NCBI GenBank assembly: GCA_009801085.1
Contig: VNWV01000017.1
Coordinates: forward strand, 124,001 to 188,000
DNA: 64,000 nucleotides
DNA from: Lasiodiplodia sp. COLG20
Lineage: Eukaryota; Ascomycota; Dothideomycetes; Botryosphaeriales; Botryosphaeriaceae
Direction of reading: 5' to 3'
Shown: positions 42,442-52,800 of the stretch, piece after piece
Position numbering within the stretch: the first letter of the stretch is position 1
How the letters are laid out: each line of letters opens with the position of its first letter
The notes under the pieces: model-generated
What the model was told of the DNA's origin: nothing
Database searches by the model: none
What the model saw: the letters and a program-made list of their open reading frames with translations, nothing else
Position numbers and translations under genes: made by a program

Positions 42442-44994
42442 TTAAGCTAAATACACAGTCTTAAACTGTGGGTTTGATTTTACCCACCTCGTGAGTAAGA
42501 CCCAACCAACGGCAACCCGATGGGCGACCGGCCCGTTCCATCGAATCACCATAACATAGACGATTGGAATAGATCCCAGTGCACTGCCGTCCGCATCAAT
42601 ATATGAAAGATCCAGTCCGTTAGGTCCAAGCGCTGTGCAGGCCTGTTCCACCTCCTTGCTGTATGATTCACCGTCTTTCGGTTCTAAACACGAAAGGCGC
42701 GAAATGTTGCGGAACAGATCCTCACTATCCGTGCCAGGTTTCACGCATTCCCTTGAATCGGAGGTGTCTAGCGTCGGGAAGCAACCAAGTGAAAGTCCTA
42801 TGAGCTCTTCCCCTGGCATCTCAGATGAGAGCAAGTCTAGCGCCATTGCTTCTTCCACACAAGTGTGCAAACGACCAACAGGAATTCCGTCTGAATCCAA
42901 AATCAATATATACCAGGACCACTCTTCCTCGCGCTTGAATCGAAAGAACGATGACTGGACACGTCCCCTTAGCGTGCCTTCCGTCAGGCCTGCCTTGGCT
43001 CTCGTCTCGGGCCAGAGGTCAAAACTCTCGCGTTGATCGATGAAAGCACCACGATGCCTGCTGAGAACAGCTTCTCGTTCTAAGTCTTGGTAGCTGTCCC
43101 AATGACACTCCAGCTCTGCTGCAAGTTCGAGGAACGTGGAATCCTTGAGATCGGGAAACGGCCACGGGGTCTCAAGGCACCCTTGATTCCAGGCGATGCC
43201 GAGGATAATGGGCGCATTGCTTCTATCATTGACCTTATAAACCGTCTGGGGACCTTTGGTAGCCGGATACATGGATATAGTAGTCGTCGATCCTGCATTT
43301 GGGCTCTCGAAATCGTGTCCGTAATTGTCTTTTGTATCTGGTATAAGTAGCTTCTGACCCAAGGCCTTATGGTCTTGCACGGAGGAAAATATAGACCCTT
43401 TCTGATACTCCCAGGCTACCAAAGTACCAACAAAATCCATTTTCAGATAGGACTCTATCCTTCCTTCCATGGACGACCAAGACCAGCTGGGCAATGGCAC
43501 ATGGCCAGAGTTCGCTCTTTTCACCCCCTCACCGTTGATAGTCCAGAGTAGTGCCTCATTGAAGTTGCCTCTCGGCAAGCCGCAAAAGAATGCATCCTTG
43601 TCTCCAATGAATGAATGCTGTATTCCAGCGAATGCATTATAAATGTCGAAAGAGTGGCTGAGAATACGACGTGTGTATATTTGCAAGTGTTCGGTCCAAC
43701 TGTCGAAATCCCGCATGCGATCATCCCGGCTGACACGGGATGCGGACCCACGGAGGTTTTTCGTGGTGCGATCCTCATGACATGTCCATTCATCGCACTC
43801 GAAAAAGGCCTGAGCTGGAGTGAAGTAAAGCCTTCGTCTGGAAAAGACCGACTCTTGGTATGTCCAGGCACGGTTGTCCCACTCACATCGAATGACAACT
43901 TGGTCGAAGCTGGGGACTTCGTTAATAAAAACAACCCCATCTATTTCATGTTGCCTTTGAATCTCTGGATGTCTTGGCCTTATTCCTGGAATTCCTGCCT
44001 CCATGTCGCCTTCCGTGACCACGATGACCAGATGAGCTGCGGCATAGATTCTGGCCATCTCGTCAAAGTGCTGCTGCTTGTTCTCGTTGTCGTCTTGAAC
44101 AATGCAAAGCCTGTCGACCCAGAGATAATCAATGTCAAGATGGCGGCAGACCTCAAATGTATCTGCAATAGTAGCTGGAAGCATAGAAGTGTCGACCCCA
44201 CCATCGCGCTCCAGCCGCTCAATGTTAGACAGCTCCGCCTTCAGCTTGGAAGGGTCAGGATTCTGGCCCCACACATAGCTGAGCGCCGCAAAGCGGTGGC
44301 AGATGTCACCAGCAATGAGTCTCTTCCTTCGGACATCGATAAGTCGAAAGTCAGTGGGAGCTCTCGTGGAATGAGACTCGCATGTGGTGTGGGTTGATAC
44401 GCATCCATCCAGCCAACCTCTGATTCGATCCCAAGAAGCTGGCTTTTGGAGGAGCGACGGGGCATCCCGGGCGGCGTATGGATGCAGATTGCAGGCCTGG
44501 TAAGGATTGTCACATATAAAGCTCAGGCAGTCTGGTGCAGGAATGGGTCGACGTTTGATCTCGAGTGGCGCACGTTCTGGAATATCTTCTTCATCGCTAT
44601 CGCTTCCGAAAAACCTATCCAGCATGGCGGTGTGATTCCGCACCAGCCGGCAGAGACCACAGTCTCTCGTAAGATCATCCGGGCTGTCGCCGGGGCCAAC
44701 TCCAAATAGGGGCGGATTCTCTTGGCCCTCAAACGATACTTCGAGGTAGGGCACTGGGCCGTCACCATCGTTATAGTAGCAAAAGAAGTGCCGTAGTCGT
44801 AGGTGCTTGCAGAACGGGCAAAGATCGTTCTCCGATGAAATGTGTGGCTGACAATCAAGGCATTCGTCATGAAACAATGAGGCGTGGTTTATTGGTCTTC
44901 CCTTATCATCTTCTGTTCTCCTTATTGTGATCATACTGCAGTATTGACAATCGGCTGGGTCTTTGGCAGCTGAAGCATCATGGTTGAGAGCCAT
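42442..44994 (-). CDS. Large HET-domain protein with a cysteine-rich N terminus
   Basis: An intronless gene of 850 residues. The first ~130 residues contain paired cysteines and histidines (CQYC, CLDC, CPFCKHLRLRH, CGLC) that could bind zinc. The HET domain spans about residues 235-400: CHRFAALSYVWGQ, LDIDYLWVDRLCIVQDD, MARIYAAAHLVIVV and RAWTYQESVFSRRRLYF. The remaining ~400 residues are of the kind found behind HET domains in ascomycetes, with no named domain. No break is present, and the length is normal for this class. It is transcribed opposite to the smaller HET gene at 37.5 kb and is not its close paralogue. Confidence 0.9.
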   Translation of the reverse strand: MALNHDASAAKDPADCQYCSMITIRRTEDDKGRPINHASLFHDECLDCQPHISSENDLCPFCKHLRLRHFFCYYNDGDGPVPYLEVSFEGQENPPLFGVGPGDSPDDLTRDCGLCRLVRNHTAMLDRFFGSDSDEEDIPERAPLEIKRRPIPAPDCLSFICDNPYQACNLHPYAARDAPSLLQKPASWDRIRGWLDGCVSTHTTCESHSTRAPTDFRLIDVRRKRLIAGDICHRFAALSYVWGQNPDPSKLKAELSNIERLERDGGVDTSMLPATIADTFEVCRHLDIDYLWVDRLCIVQDDNENKQQHFDEMARIYAAAHLVIVVTEGDMEAGIPGIRPRHPEIQRQHEIDGVVFINEVPSFDQVVIRCEWDNRAWTYQESVFSRRRLYFTPAQAFFECDEWTCHEDRTTKNLRGSASRVSRDDRMRDFDSWTEHLQIYTRRILSHSFDIYNAFAGIQHSFIGDKDAFFCGLPRGNFNEALLWTINGEGVKRANSGHVPLPSWSWSSMEGRIESYLKMDFVGTLVAWEYQKGSIFSSVQDHKALGQKLLIPDTKDNYGHDFESPNAGSTTTISMYPATKGPQTVYKVNDRSNAPIILGIAWNQGCLETPWPFPDLKDSTFLELAAELECHWDSYQDLEREAVLSRHRGAFIDQRESFDLWPETRAKAGLTEGTLRGRVQSSFFRFKREEEWSWYILILDSDGIPVGRLHTCVEEAMALDLLSSEMPGEELIGLSLGCFPTLDTSDSRECVKPGTDSEDLFRNISRLSCLEPKDGESYSKEVEQACTALGPNGLDLSYIDADGSALGSIPIVYVMVIRWNGPVAHRVAVGWVLLTRWVKSNPQFKTVYLA

Positions 44995-45400
44995 TGTCGA
45001 ATTGGAGGGAGTGAGAGTGATGAGGCCGAATTTTCAGGGCAGTTGGTCCGCAGATGTTGGAAAGTCAGGTTAGATAGAAGATAATCTTCGACAGAAGCTG
45101 CTTTATGGAGAAAATGCTGCGCCACATGAGAAGTGGGGTAGCGAAAATTAAGCGCGCGAGTTTGTTCGTCACCGAATCAGCTTGCAGAAGCAGCCCCACC
45201 CACGAGAGCGAAGGGCGCTTACAGAGAAGCTATCATAGCCAAAGGCTATCGTGAAGAATAAGAGAGCCGTAGAACAGGAAGCAAATCTCCCTCAGTAATC
45301 TTCTTTACGATACGCAATATCTGAGAGTAGTAGCTATCATTCAGGAATGAATAGATATATGCTCACATCATTTACGTCCGGAAAATTCAGTTGTTCATGC
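44995..45400. other. Upstream region of the large HET gene
   Basis: Nothing recognised apart from a weak resemblance near 45330-45380 (TAGCTATCATTC and TTTACGTCCGG) to the dispersed hairpin family. Confidence 0.35.
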
Positions 45401-45444
45401 CATGTTTGGTAATTACTCCCGATCCGGGGTAATTACCAAACATG
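45401..45444. repeat. Near-perfect inverted repeat matching the ends of the 9.7-kb MITE
   Basis: Arms 45401-45420 and 45426-45444 surround GATCC. The right arm begins GGGGTAATTACCAAACA, the same 17 bases that start the MITE at 9713; the left arm is its complement with one change. The arrangement looks like two element ends abutting. Confidence 0.8.
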
Positions 45445-46375
45445 TGCCTGTAAGCGACAGGTGGATCACTACAGGCATGGAGGTATCATTAGATCGTACT
45501 TCAACATAGATTCATTCTTATCCAACTCCGACTCCCAAGCCTGCCACTGCAATATGTATCTAGCGGTATATAGTATACAGCCAGTTTTTGATTCTATACT
45601 AATGGTTTTATTGACGTAAGTGATGTGGCTTGCACCATACACAAGTGACTCTTGAACCTAAAACTCGCTTTCAATAGAAAAATCGCTCCGAGCTTACAAC
45701 AGACTTGAATGTACGCAACCACCCCTTCACCTCAGTTTATACAATAGCCATCTCCCCGCCAAACGCTCAGCGCAGCATCCTGACCGGCTAAGAACTTCTG
45801 GTCACGCTACGTGTCGGCGCTAAAAGCCTTCACGTGAGCCCATGTAATAAAGTCGCCTCGTTTCATCCCAGAATCTAGTCATGGCTAATTTTCCGAAAAC
45901 CCCGAGGGTAGGCTAGTAAGCTTTCTCTCATAGAATAATACGAGAAGGTGACGAATGGGGTGTGGAACTGACTCATGCACGATCTCTATAAGCATTTAAG
46001 ATAGCAGTAAAAAGCCGTGGGCTTGAGTTAATATTTCCTTTGTGTATATAGGAAACTAAGTGAATCTGCTATTGTATAAATATTTGGGTGATATTCTCGT
46101 AATTTCTACTGATGTGTGACTGTGGCACTCTCTTTTCGATAATTTGTTAAGGCAACCATCGCACGCATCCCAGTGGCACGAGCGTCGCCTCCCGGGGTAT
46201 AGCGTAGGTTTCTTAAGAACGGATCCATTTACTAGTGGTGAAGACATAGCTTTCGCGATTCGACATAAGTCATGGTTTCGAGAGCATTCGCAATGTTCTA
46301 TTGGCTGAAGCTTTGACAAACGCTGGCTTGAGCCCTTGGAATGAAGCGCACACCCTTTTGACTGCAGTACGGATG
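45445..46375. other. Intergenic, nothing recognised
   Basis: AT-leaning sequence without coding character. Confidence 0.4.
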
Positions 46376-46383
46376 TATTTAAA
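46376..46383 (+). promoter_or_regulatory. TATA-like box of the 78-residue secreted protein
   Basis: TATTTAAA about 90 bp upstream of the ATG at 46474. Confidence 0.45.
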
Positions 46384-46473
46384 GGAGTCTGACCCTCAAC
46401 AAGGCATTCATCGACCCCCAGCCTTTTTACCTCAGCACCCCACTCGTTCCAACTACAGCCTCTCGCTACAAAA

Positions 46474-46710
46474 ATGAAGACTTCCGCAGTCATTACCACT
46501 CTCTTCTTCGCCGTTGCCTCCTTGGCAGCTCCTGCTCCTATGCCGGCGGACATCAACCCCAACGCTTGCATCGATGTGCAGCCCGGCTACCCTGCTGGCG
46601 TCTGCCCGTCTCCTTATACGTTTTCGTACCTCAAGTACTGTTCCACGCGCGATCGTGGCGTCGAAAACTGCCCCACCCAGTCCGCGGAGGCCAAGTGCTG
46701 CATCGTTTAG
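46474..46710 (+). CDS. Small secreted cysteine-containing protein, 78 residues
   Basis: A single-exon gene. The signal peptide MKTSAVITTLFFAVASLAAP is followed by a short Pro-rich stretch and a mature region with six cysteines (NACID, GVCPS, KYCST, ENCPT, and a final KCC), consistent with three disulfides. It ends CCIV just before the stop. No family was recognised. It lies next to the P450/NRPS locus, but nothing in the sequence links it to that pathway. A TATA-like box sits at a normal distance. A small 3' exon cannot be excluded because a GTAGGT donor-like site follows the stop. Confidence 0.75.
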   Translation: MKTSAVITTLFFAVASLAAPAPMPADINPNACIDVQPGYPAGVCPSPYTFSYLKYCSTRDRGVENCPTQSAEAKCCIV

Positions 46711-47395
46711 ACGTAGGTGGGCCAAGCTATCGCAACATGCTATGACTACTTAACTGACGTGACACCACTATAGACGTCATGAAATGGGCCGAGGAGAAAT
46801 GCCGTGACATCTTGTGGGATGCACTTTCAAGGTATGTCGCTAAGGCTGTGTATGATTCAACATCAAAATCACTAACTGGATCTAGATAGACTCAACTTAC
46901 CGCGCTTGTTCGTTTGAATTTATGGACTATCCCTCAAGCGGTCTGTTGAGAGAGACGCTGTTCAAACTGCACCGTACACGCGCTATGCCTTATTATACGT
47001 TATTTCACTTTAGTCTACTATTGAACGCCCTCTGAAACAATACAAACTTAATTGTCAACTGTCACATGCCACATTTGCCTGATTTTGCTCAAGTTTCATT
47101 TTCTCCTCGATGTTCAGTTACGGATATCTATGGCCAGCGTCTCCAATTACTTCAGTAAGAGAACGACTGGGAATCTATTAACCGTTTCGTACTTCAGTTG
47201 GTAAGGTAGCATACATGCATTCGGAGTTGAACGAACTGCTACACCGTCAAAGATTAAATGCGTTAGACGGCGTGCAATAAATTGCTTGCGGCGGCTTCGC
47301 ATCTATTTGAAATGGCAGTAGTAGAAGGAGGATGGCCATCTGAATCTGTTTCATCAACTCTCTTTATTCACTACGTGGTTCGTAACTACCATAAA
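46711..47395. other. Intergenic, nothing recognised
   Basis: Lies between the secreted protein and the 3' end of the P450. AT-leaning; no motif was recognised. Confidence 0.4.
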
Positions 47396-49246
47396 CTAAA
47401 CTCGTCTCTTCATGTCCAGCTCAACATCATACAACGCCAGCCAATTACTCTTGTCTCTGTTGAACTGCTCGTCATTCTTCTGCTTCATATTCGGCCTCAC
47501 CGAGACCTCGTACTGGCTGAACAGCTGGTACACCAACGCATGCACCATCTTATCACCGACATTGTACCCAAGGCACTTCCGCGACCCATACCCAAACGTC
47601 GTCAAATTGTATCTCAGCTGCAAACATCAGTGTCAGCAAACCTGATAAACACTAGCACAACACAGAAACCGGAGGAGACTTACCTGCTGCGGCGGAATCT
47701 TCGCAAAGCGGCTCGGGCGGTACACGCGGCTATCGGGGCCCCAGAAGGGGTTGCGGATGTTAATGGCGTACGAATCAATCAAGATGGTTGTCTGGCACAG
47801 GGCATTTCGTCAGCTGAGTCTGTTCTGCTCCTTTCCATGCATCTAGATGACTTTGGACTGACATCTTTCGGGATGCGGTAGCCGGCGACGATGCGCTCGC
47901 GCGGCGGCTTGTCGGGCAGGGTGAAAGCCGGGACGGGCTGCAGGCGCAGCGACTCGAGCAGGCAGTAGTGCAGCAGGGTGTCGCGCTTGCCGAGGTAGCC
48001 GTTGACGTCGTAGGCGTGGGCGGCGAACTCGGCGCGGAGGTCGGACTGGACGGAGGCGTTGTCGGCGAGCTGTGGGGGAGAAAGGATGTAAGCTTCTTCT
48101 CTCCTTATGATGCCCCTACAGGGCTGTTTCCAGGCGCTTCTTTGCCTTGTGTGTACTCACCAGAATGACGCAGGACGAAATGACATGCGTCGTCACATCG
48201 AGGTTCGCGAATAGCGACTCTGCCAGCGTATGCAGCACCTCCTGCTTGTCGATCTCGGCGCTCTGCCACAGCGACACCAGCGGGTCCTGAATCCCGGCCT
48301 CGACGCGGCGCTGGACGGCCTCGCGCGTGAAGGCCTCCCACTGCTCGATGTACTCGCGCGCGCGCTGCCAGGAGGGCAGGTTCAGCCACTTGGCGAGGGG
48401 CGAGCGGTTGATGCCGCCGTCGATGGCGCCGGCGAAGACTTGGGTGAAGAGTTGGCCGAGGTCCCACAGGCGGTCGACCTCGTGCTGGTTGAGGTCGGTG
48501 AAGAAGAGCTTGGCGACTTCGTAGTAGGGGAAACGCATCAGCGCGTGCGAGGCGTTGACGGTGAAGTGCTTGTCGCTGCTGCTGGGATCGACGGCGTACT
48601 GGTCGAGGGTCCTGCAGTAGGTGGCGGCGGAGTCGTTGAAGGAGTCGAGGTACTGCAGGGATTGCTTGTGGGAGAACATGGGGTCCAGGGTTTTACGGAG
48701 CTTGGTCCAGCGGTTGCCGTTGATGAGGCCGATGGCTTCGCCGAGGAGCTGGCTGAAGAGCCAGCCAATGTTTGCTGTTTTGTCTTTTGTGTGGTTGGAG
48801 GCATGGCTGTATAGAGCCTGAACGTCTTTGGGATCGGTGAGCACTCTGTATGTGGTTAGTTGTGGAATAGAAACGTGGAGGGTGAACTTACACTTCTGGG
48901 GTCGACCCAGCCCAAATTCGGTAGATACTGCCGTACTTCTCGTTCCACGCATACGAGTTCTCTCTTCCACGAAGAAACTTGTCCTTCGTGTTGCCATTTG
49001 GGAATTTGTAGGCAGGGCCTCTGATGTTTTTTCCATCCTCAATGCTAGGGATGAAATGGATTCTTGACACGATTGCCTATGGATTTGTGAGTAAGCATTG
49101 TGTTGCTTGCCGTTTCATACACTTACGTTTAGTAAGACATCCAAAATCCTGCGAGCGGCAGGGGATTTCACGACCAGGACCACGGCGGCTGCCAGAGCCG
49201 CAACGATGGCACCGATGTGCATGCTTCCTGCGATTACGGTTGCCAT
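47396..49246 (-). CDS. Membrane-anchored cytochrome P450 monooxygenase of the NRPS locus
   Basis: Six exons: 49246-49127, 49076-48892, 48845-48161, 48069-47863, 47791-47684 and 47617-47396, giving 508 residues, a standard microsomal P450. The N-terminal anchor is GSMHIGAIVAALAAAVVLVV. Signature motifs are an I-helix region FANLDVTTH, the ExxR motif in LLESLRLQP, the PERF-like YRPSRFAK, and the heme loop FGYGSRKCLG with the axial Cys. The start at 49246 is the first ATG after an in-frame stop. It is divergent from the NRPS across 576 bp, so the two are probably co-regulated. The inferred role is oxidation, ring formation or coupling of the NRPS product; the family name cannot be set by eye. 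Confidence 0.9.
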
Positions 49247-49822
49247 CCCGAGAATGCGCCGAGCTACTGACCACTCACTGGGGAACGGGATGGAGAAGGC
49301 CACGAGGGATTACCCATCCTACCGGGTAGCCACGCGGTAGTTTATGCAACGTAAACGGTGACTTGCCGACACCTCCCTTCAGATGCCGATCAAAAATTGG
49401 TAGGGTGAGTCTCATATCATCTGGTTGGCTGCCAAGCACAGGCATCCGTGGATATTCGCCGTGAATATCTTCCGCGTGGAGACTTGTGGAGAACCACGCG
49501 GCAAGCGGGGAACGTCGAGATTGGAGACATCCAGGTGTCTGGAATTCTGCGCGACCGATCATTAACGGGGCGGATGTTTCCGTAAGGCCAAGCGAGACGA
49601 TCGGTCTTTGTACGCCCGATGGGGAAGTGGAGCGGTGGTTGTTCGGCAGCCGGAGAATATGGCGCCGGACCTCAGTTCTCGAGCACCGATATAGTCTTGG
49701 CCTCAAGATACAGTGATGATAAGGTGATGATCAGGTCCAGAGGATGTGGGTGAGAATCTCGCATCTCCGGTTTCACACCACCCACATTCTGGGCCCACCT
49801 TCCACATTCAACATTCGTCACA
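49247..49822. promoter_or_regulatory. Bidirectional promoter region, P450 and NRPS
   Basis: The 576 bp between the two divergent starts is the only regulatory space shared by the locus. It is GC-moderate with no obvious TATA box on either side. No regulator gene sits beside it; the C2H2 gene at 57.4-58.7 kb is the nearest candidate. Confidence 0.5.
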
Positions 49823-52800
49823 ATGAAGTGCCTCATTCAACTCTTCCGCGAGCAGGTCGCGGCACACCCTTCTTCGATTGCTGTTGAGGACGGCAACGTA
49901 AGTGGTGTTTCCAAGCAAGTGACTTACCAAGAGCTAGACGAACTCTCGGACAACTTCAGCCTCCAACTACGGCAACATGGCGTTCGAGCAGGGGACATCG
50001 TTCCTGTTCTCTCAACACGCTGCATTGGTGCCGTTGTTTCAATCCTGGCCATCCACAAGCTGCGAGCTTGTTATGTCCCAATCGACCTGGATACCTGGGG
50101 CAACGACCGGATTGAGAACACACTGAGCCGGGTAGAGGCAAAGCTTGTCGTCACGACCAGCCAAACCGCATTCACCGGTTCCAAAAAGAAACAGGTCATC
50201 TACATCCCACATGATGGCAGTGTACCCAGCAACCCAGCAACACCGCCTGATTCCCCACACGACGAGGATCCAGCCGGACAGGTCCCCGATGACTGGGCGT
50301 ACCTGATCTTCACCAGCGGGTCGACAGGAAAGCCCAAAGGCGTCATCGTCAACCAACGATCAATATCCGCCCTCGCGACGGAGCAAAACGAGCTCCCCTT
50401 TAACCTGCACGCCAGCGTCGACAGCAGAGTCCTGCTCATCTTCTCCTTCGCCTTCGACGGTGAGCCACCCCCATTCCCACCACCCCCCCCAAACCCCCGA
50501 CTAACCACCACCCACAGCCTGCACATACGTCATAACCAGCACCCTCACCAACGGCGCGACCCTCGTCCTCGCCAGCCCCTCGACCCTCGAAGCCGTCGCC
50601 TCCACCTGCCACATCTGGATCGTGACGCCGAGCATCCTCTCCGCCATGGACCCGACCTCACACGACTACTCGCGTGCCAGCCTCATCATGATGGGCGGCG
50701 AGAACCCACCCCCCTTCATCGTCCCCACCTGGACCGCGCCGGGGCGCCGCCTGATCAACATCTACGGCCCCACCGAGGCGACGTGCACGGTGCTCATGTC
50801 CGAGATGGCGCCCGGCAAGCCCGTCGTCATGGGGGCGCCCATCTCGTTCTGTACGGTGCTGCTGGTCGACGATGCGGGCAACGAGGTTGTTGGGGAGGAG
50901 GCTGAGGGCGAGATGCTGCTCGGCGGGACGGGCGTGGCGGTGGGGTATTATGGTGATGAGGAGCTGACGAAGGCGGTGTTCGTCGAGAGGGACGGGAAGA
51001 GGTTCTACCGGACGAAGGACTATGCGAAGCGTACGGCGCACGGCTTCGCGTTCTGCGGGCGCAAGGACGCCGTCGTCAAGAATCGCGGGTTCCTGGTGAA
51101 CCTCGAGAGCGAGGTCGAGCCGGCCATGCTTGCCGCCTTCTCCTCCTCCACCGTCCCAGCGCTCGCCGCCGCCGCCATCTCCCACCGCGGCACGCTCATC
51201 GGCTTCGTCATGCCCTCCGCCGCGGCCTCGGGCCTCCGCGAACGCATGCTCTCCAACAGCACGTGCTCCGCCTTCCTCGTCCCGGACCACATCCACGGGC
51301 TGGACGCGTTTCCTTCGACCGGCAACGGCAAGGTCGACCGCAAGGCGCTGGCGGCGCTGCACGAGGCGACGGTGTTGCCCGAGTTCATCACGCCGGAGGT
51401 GTTTCTGCAGGGCGTGCGCGACGCCGGGAAAGAATTGACGGCGCTCGAAGCGGTCAGGCATGCCGTGTGTATGGTGCTGCGCGTCGTGCAGGCGCGGGTG
51501 AGCGACGATGCGAGTTTTCGTGCGCTCGGCGGGCACTCGCTGGCGGCGGTGATGTTGGTTTCGACGTTGAGGAGGTTGGGGTTCGTGATTGATGTTGTGG
51601 GGGTGTTTGTGCATGATACGGTGAGGGGGATTGCCGGGGCGGTGAGGAGGGTGGGGGTGGAGGAGGGGGGGAAGAAGGGAGGTGGTGGTGCGGAGGTGAG
51701 GGGGGAAGATGATGGGGAGAGGAAGAGGTGGGTCGAGGAGATGGGTGAGGGCACTGCGCCGGCGACGGATATGCAGGTCCGGATGGTGCGGGGGACGGTC
51801 GACGATCCGTCGTTGAACTTCATCAAGATTGGCGTGTCGTTTGATCATGGGGCGGACGAGACTTTCTTGGGTGCGCTGCGGGCGGCGTGGAAGCAGCTGT
51901 CCCGGAGACATTCGATACTGCAGTCGTCGTTCAAGCTGGATGCAGCTGAGCCGTTGCAGCTGCTGCACAAGGACGTTGAGATTCCCTGGCAGGAAGACGT
52001 CATCTCGTCGGAAGATGAGTGGCAAAGGGAGTATGACGTCTCAGGGGCCATTGATCCGGAAGACTTCACTTCGTTCGAAGAGCAGGACCTCAAGGCTCTC
52101 TCGAGCGTACGGGTGATAGTCCTGCCTGGTGTCCGATGCCGTCTCATCTGGACAGTCCACCACTCACTCATAGATGGCTGGTCGGCAAGCGTCATCCTCA
52201 ACGACCTTTGGGAGATTCTGCACGGCAGAGAGCTTCCTCCCTGTCCCCAGTTCTCGGATGCTGCTTGGTGCATGCGTCGCCTGCTCCAGCGCGAATCCTC
52301 AGCGGCCAAGGACTTCTGGAAAGCACAGCTTGGAGATGTTCAAGACATCCCGCGCCTCCGTGTTCCTCCGCCGGAAGACGCGACCTCCAAATCCTTGTCG
52401 GAGCGACGCCGCAAGCTTTCGAAAGTCAAGATCTCGGATCTTGAAGTGGCTGCGAACGAATACGGCGTTACGACGGCTGCTCTCGTATACGCTGCCTGGG
52501 CCGTGGTTCTCTCTCGGTACTGCGACTCGCAGAAGGTGGTTCTGGGAACGGTGCTCTCGGGCAGAAGTCTGCCGCTGGAAGGCGTGGAGAAGATTGTCGG
52601 TCCGTTGATCAACTCGCTCCCCATGCCTGTTGCGCTTCAGGAAGACGCGACGGTTTCGGAGTTTGTGAGGCAGGTCTTCAGATCCATGTGCCAGCTCCTC
52701 GACTACCAGTGGACTCCGAACTCCCTTGTGCAGGAGGCTACGGGAAGGAAGGGAACTGACTACTTCGACACCATACTGGCGATCCAGTACGACTTCCCAG

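Noticed and set aside
43615..44397. A 260-codon plus-strand frame inside the large HET gene
   Set aside because: It is antisense to the HET domain, which has clear family motifs on the minus strand.
50658..52025. A 455-codon minus-strand open frame inside the NRPS
   Set aside because: It is antisense to clear NRPS motifs and its His/Arg/Pro-rich composition is typical of shadow frames in GC-rich coding DNA.
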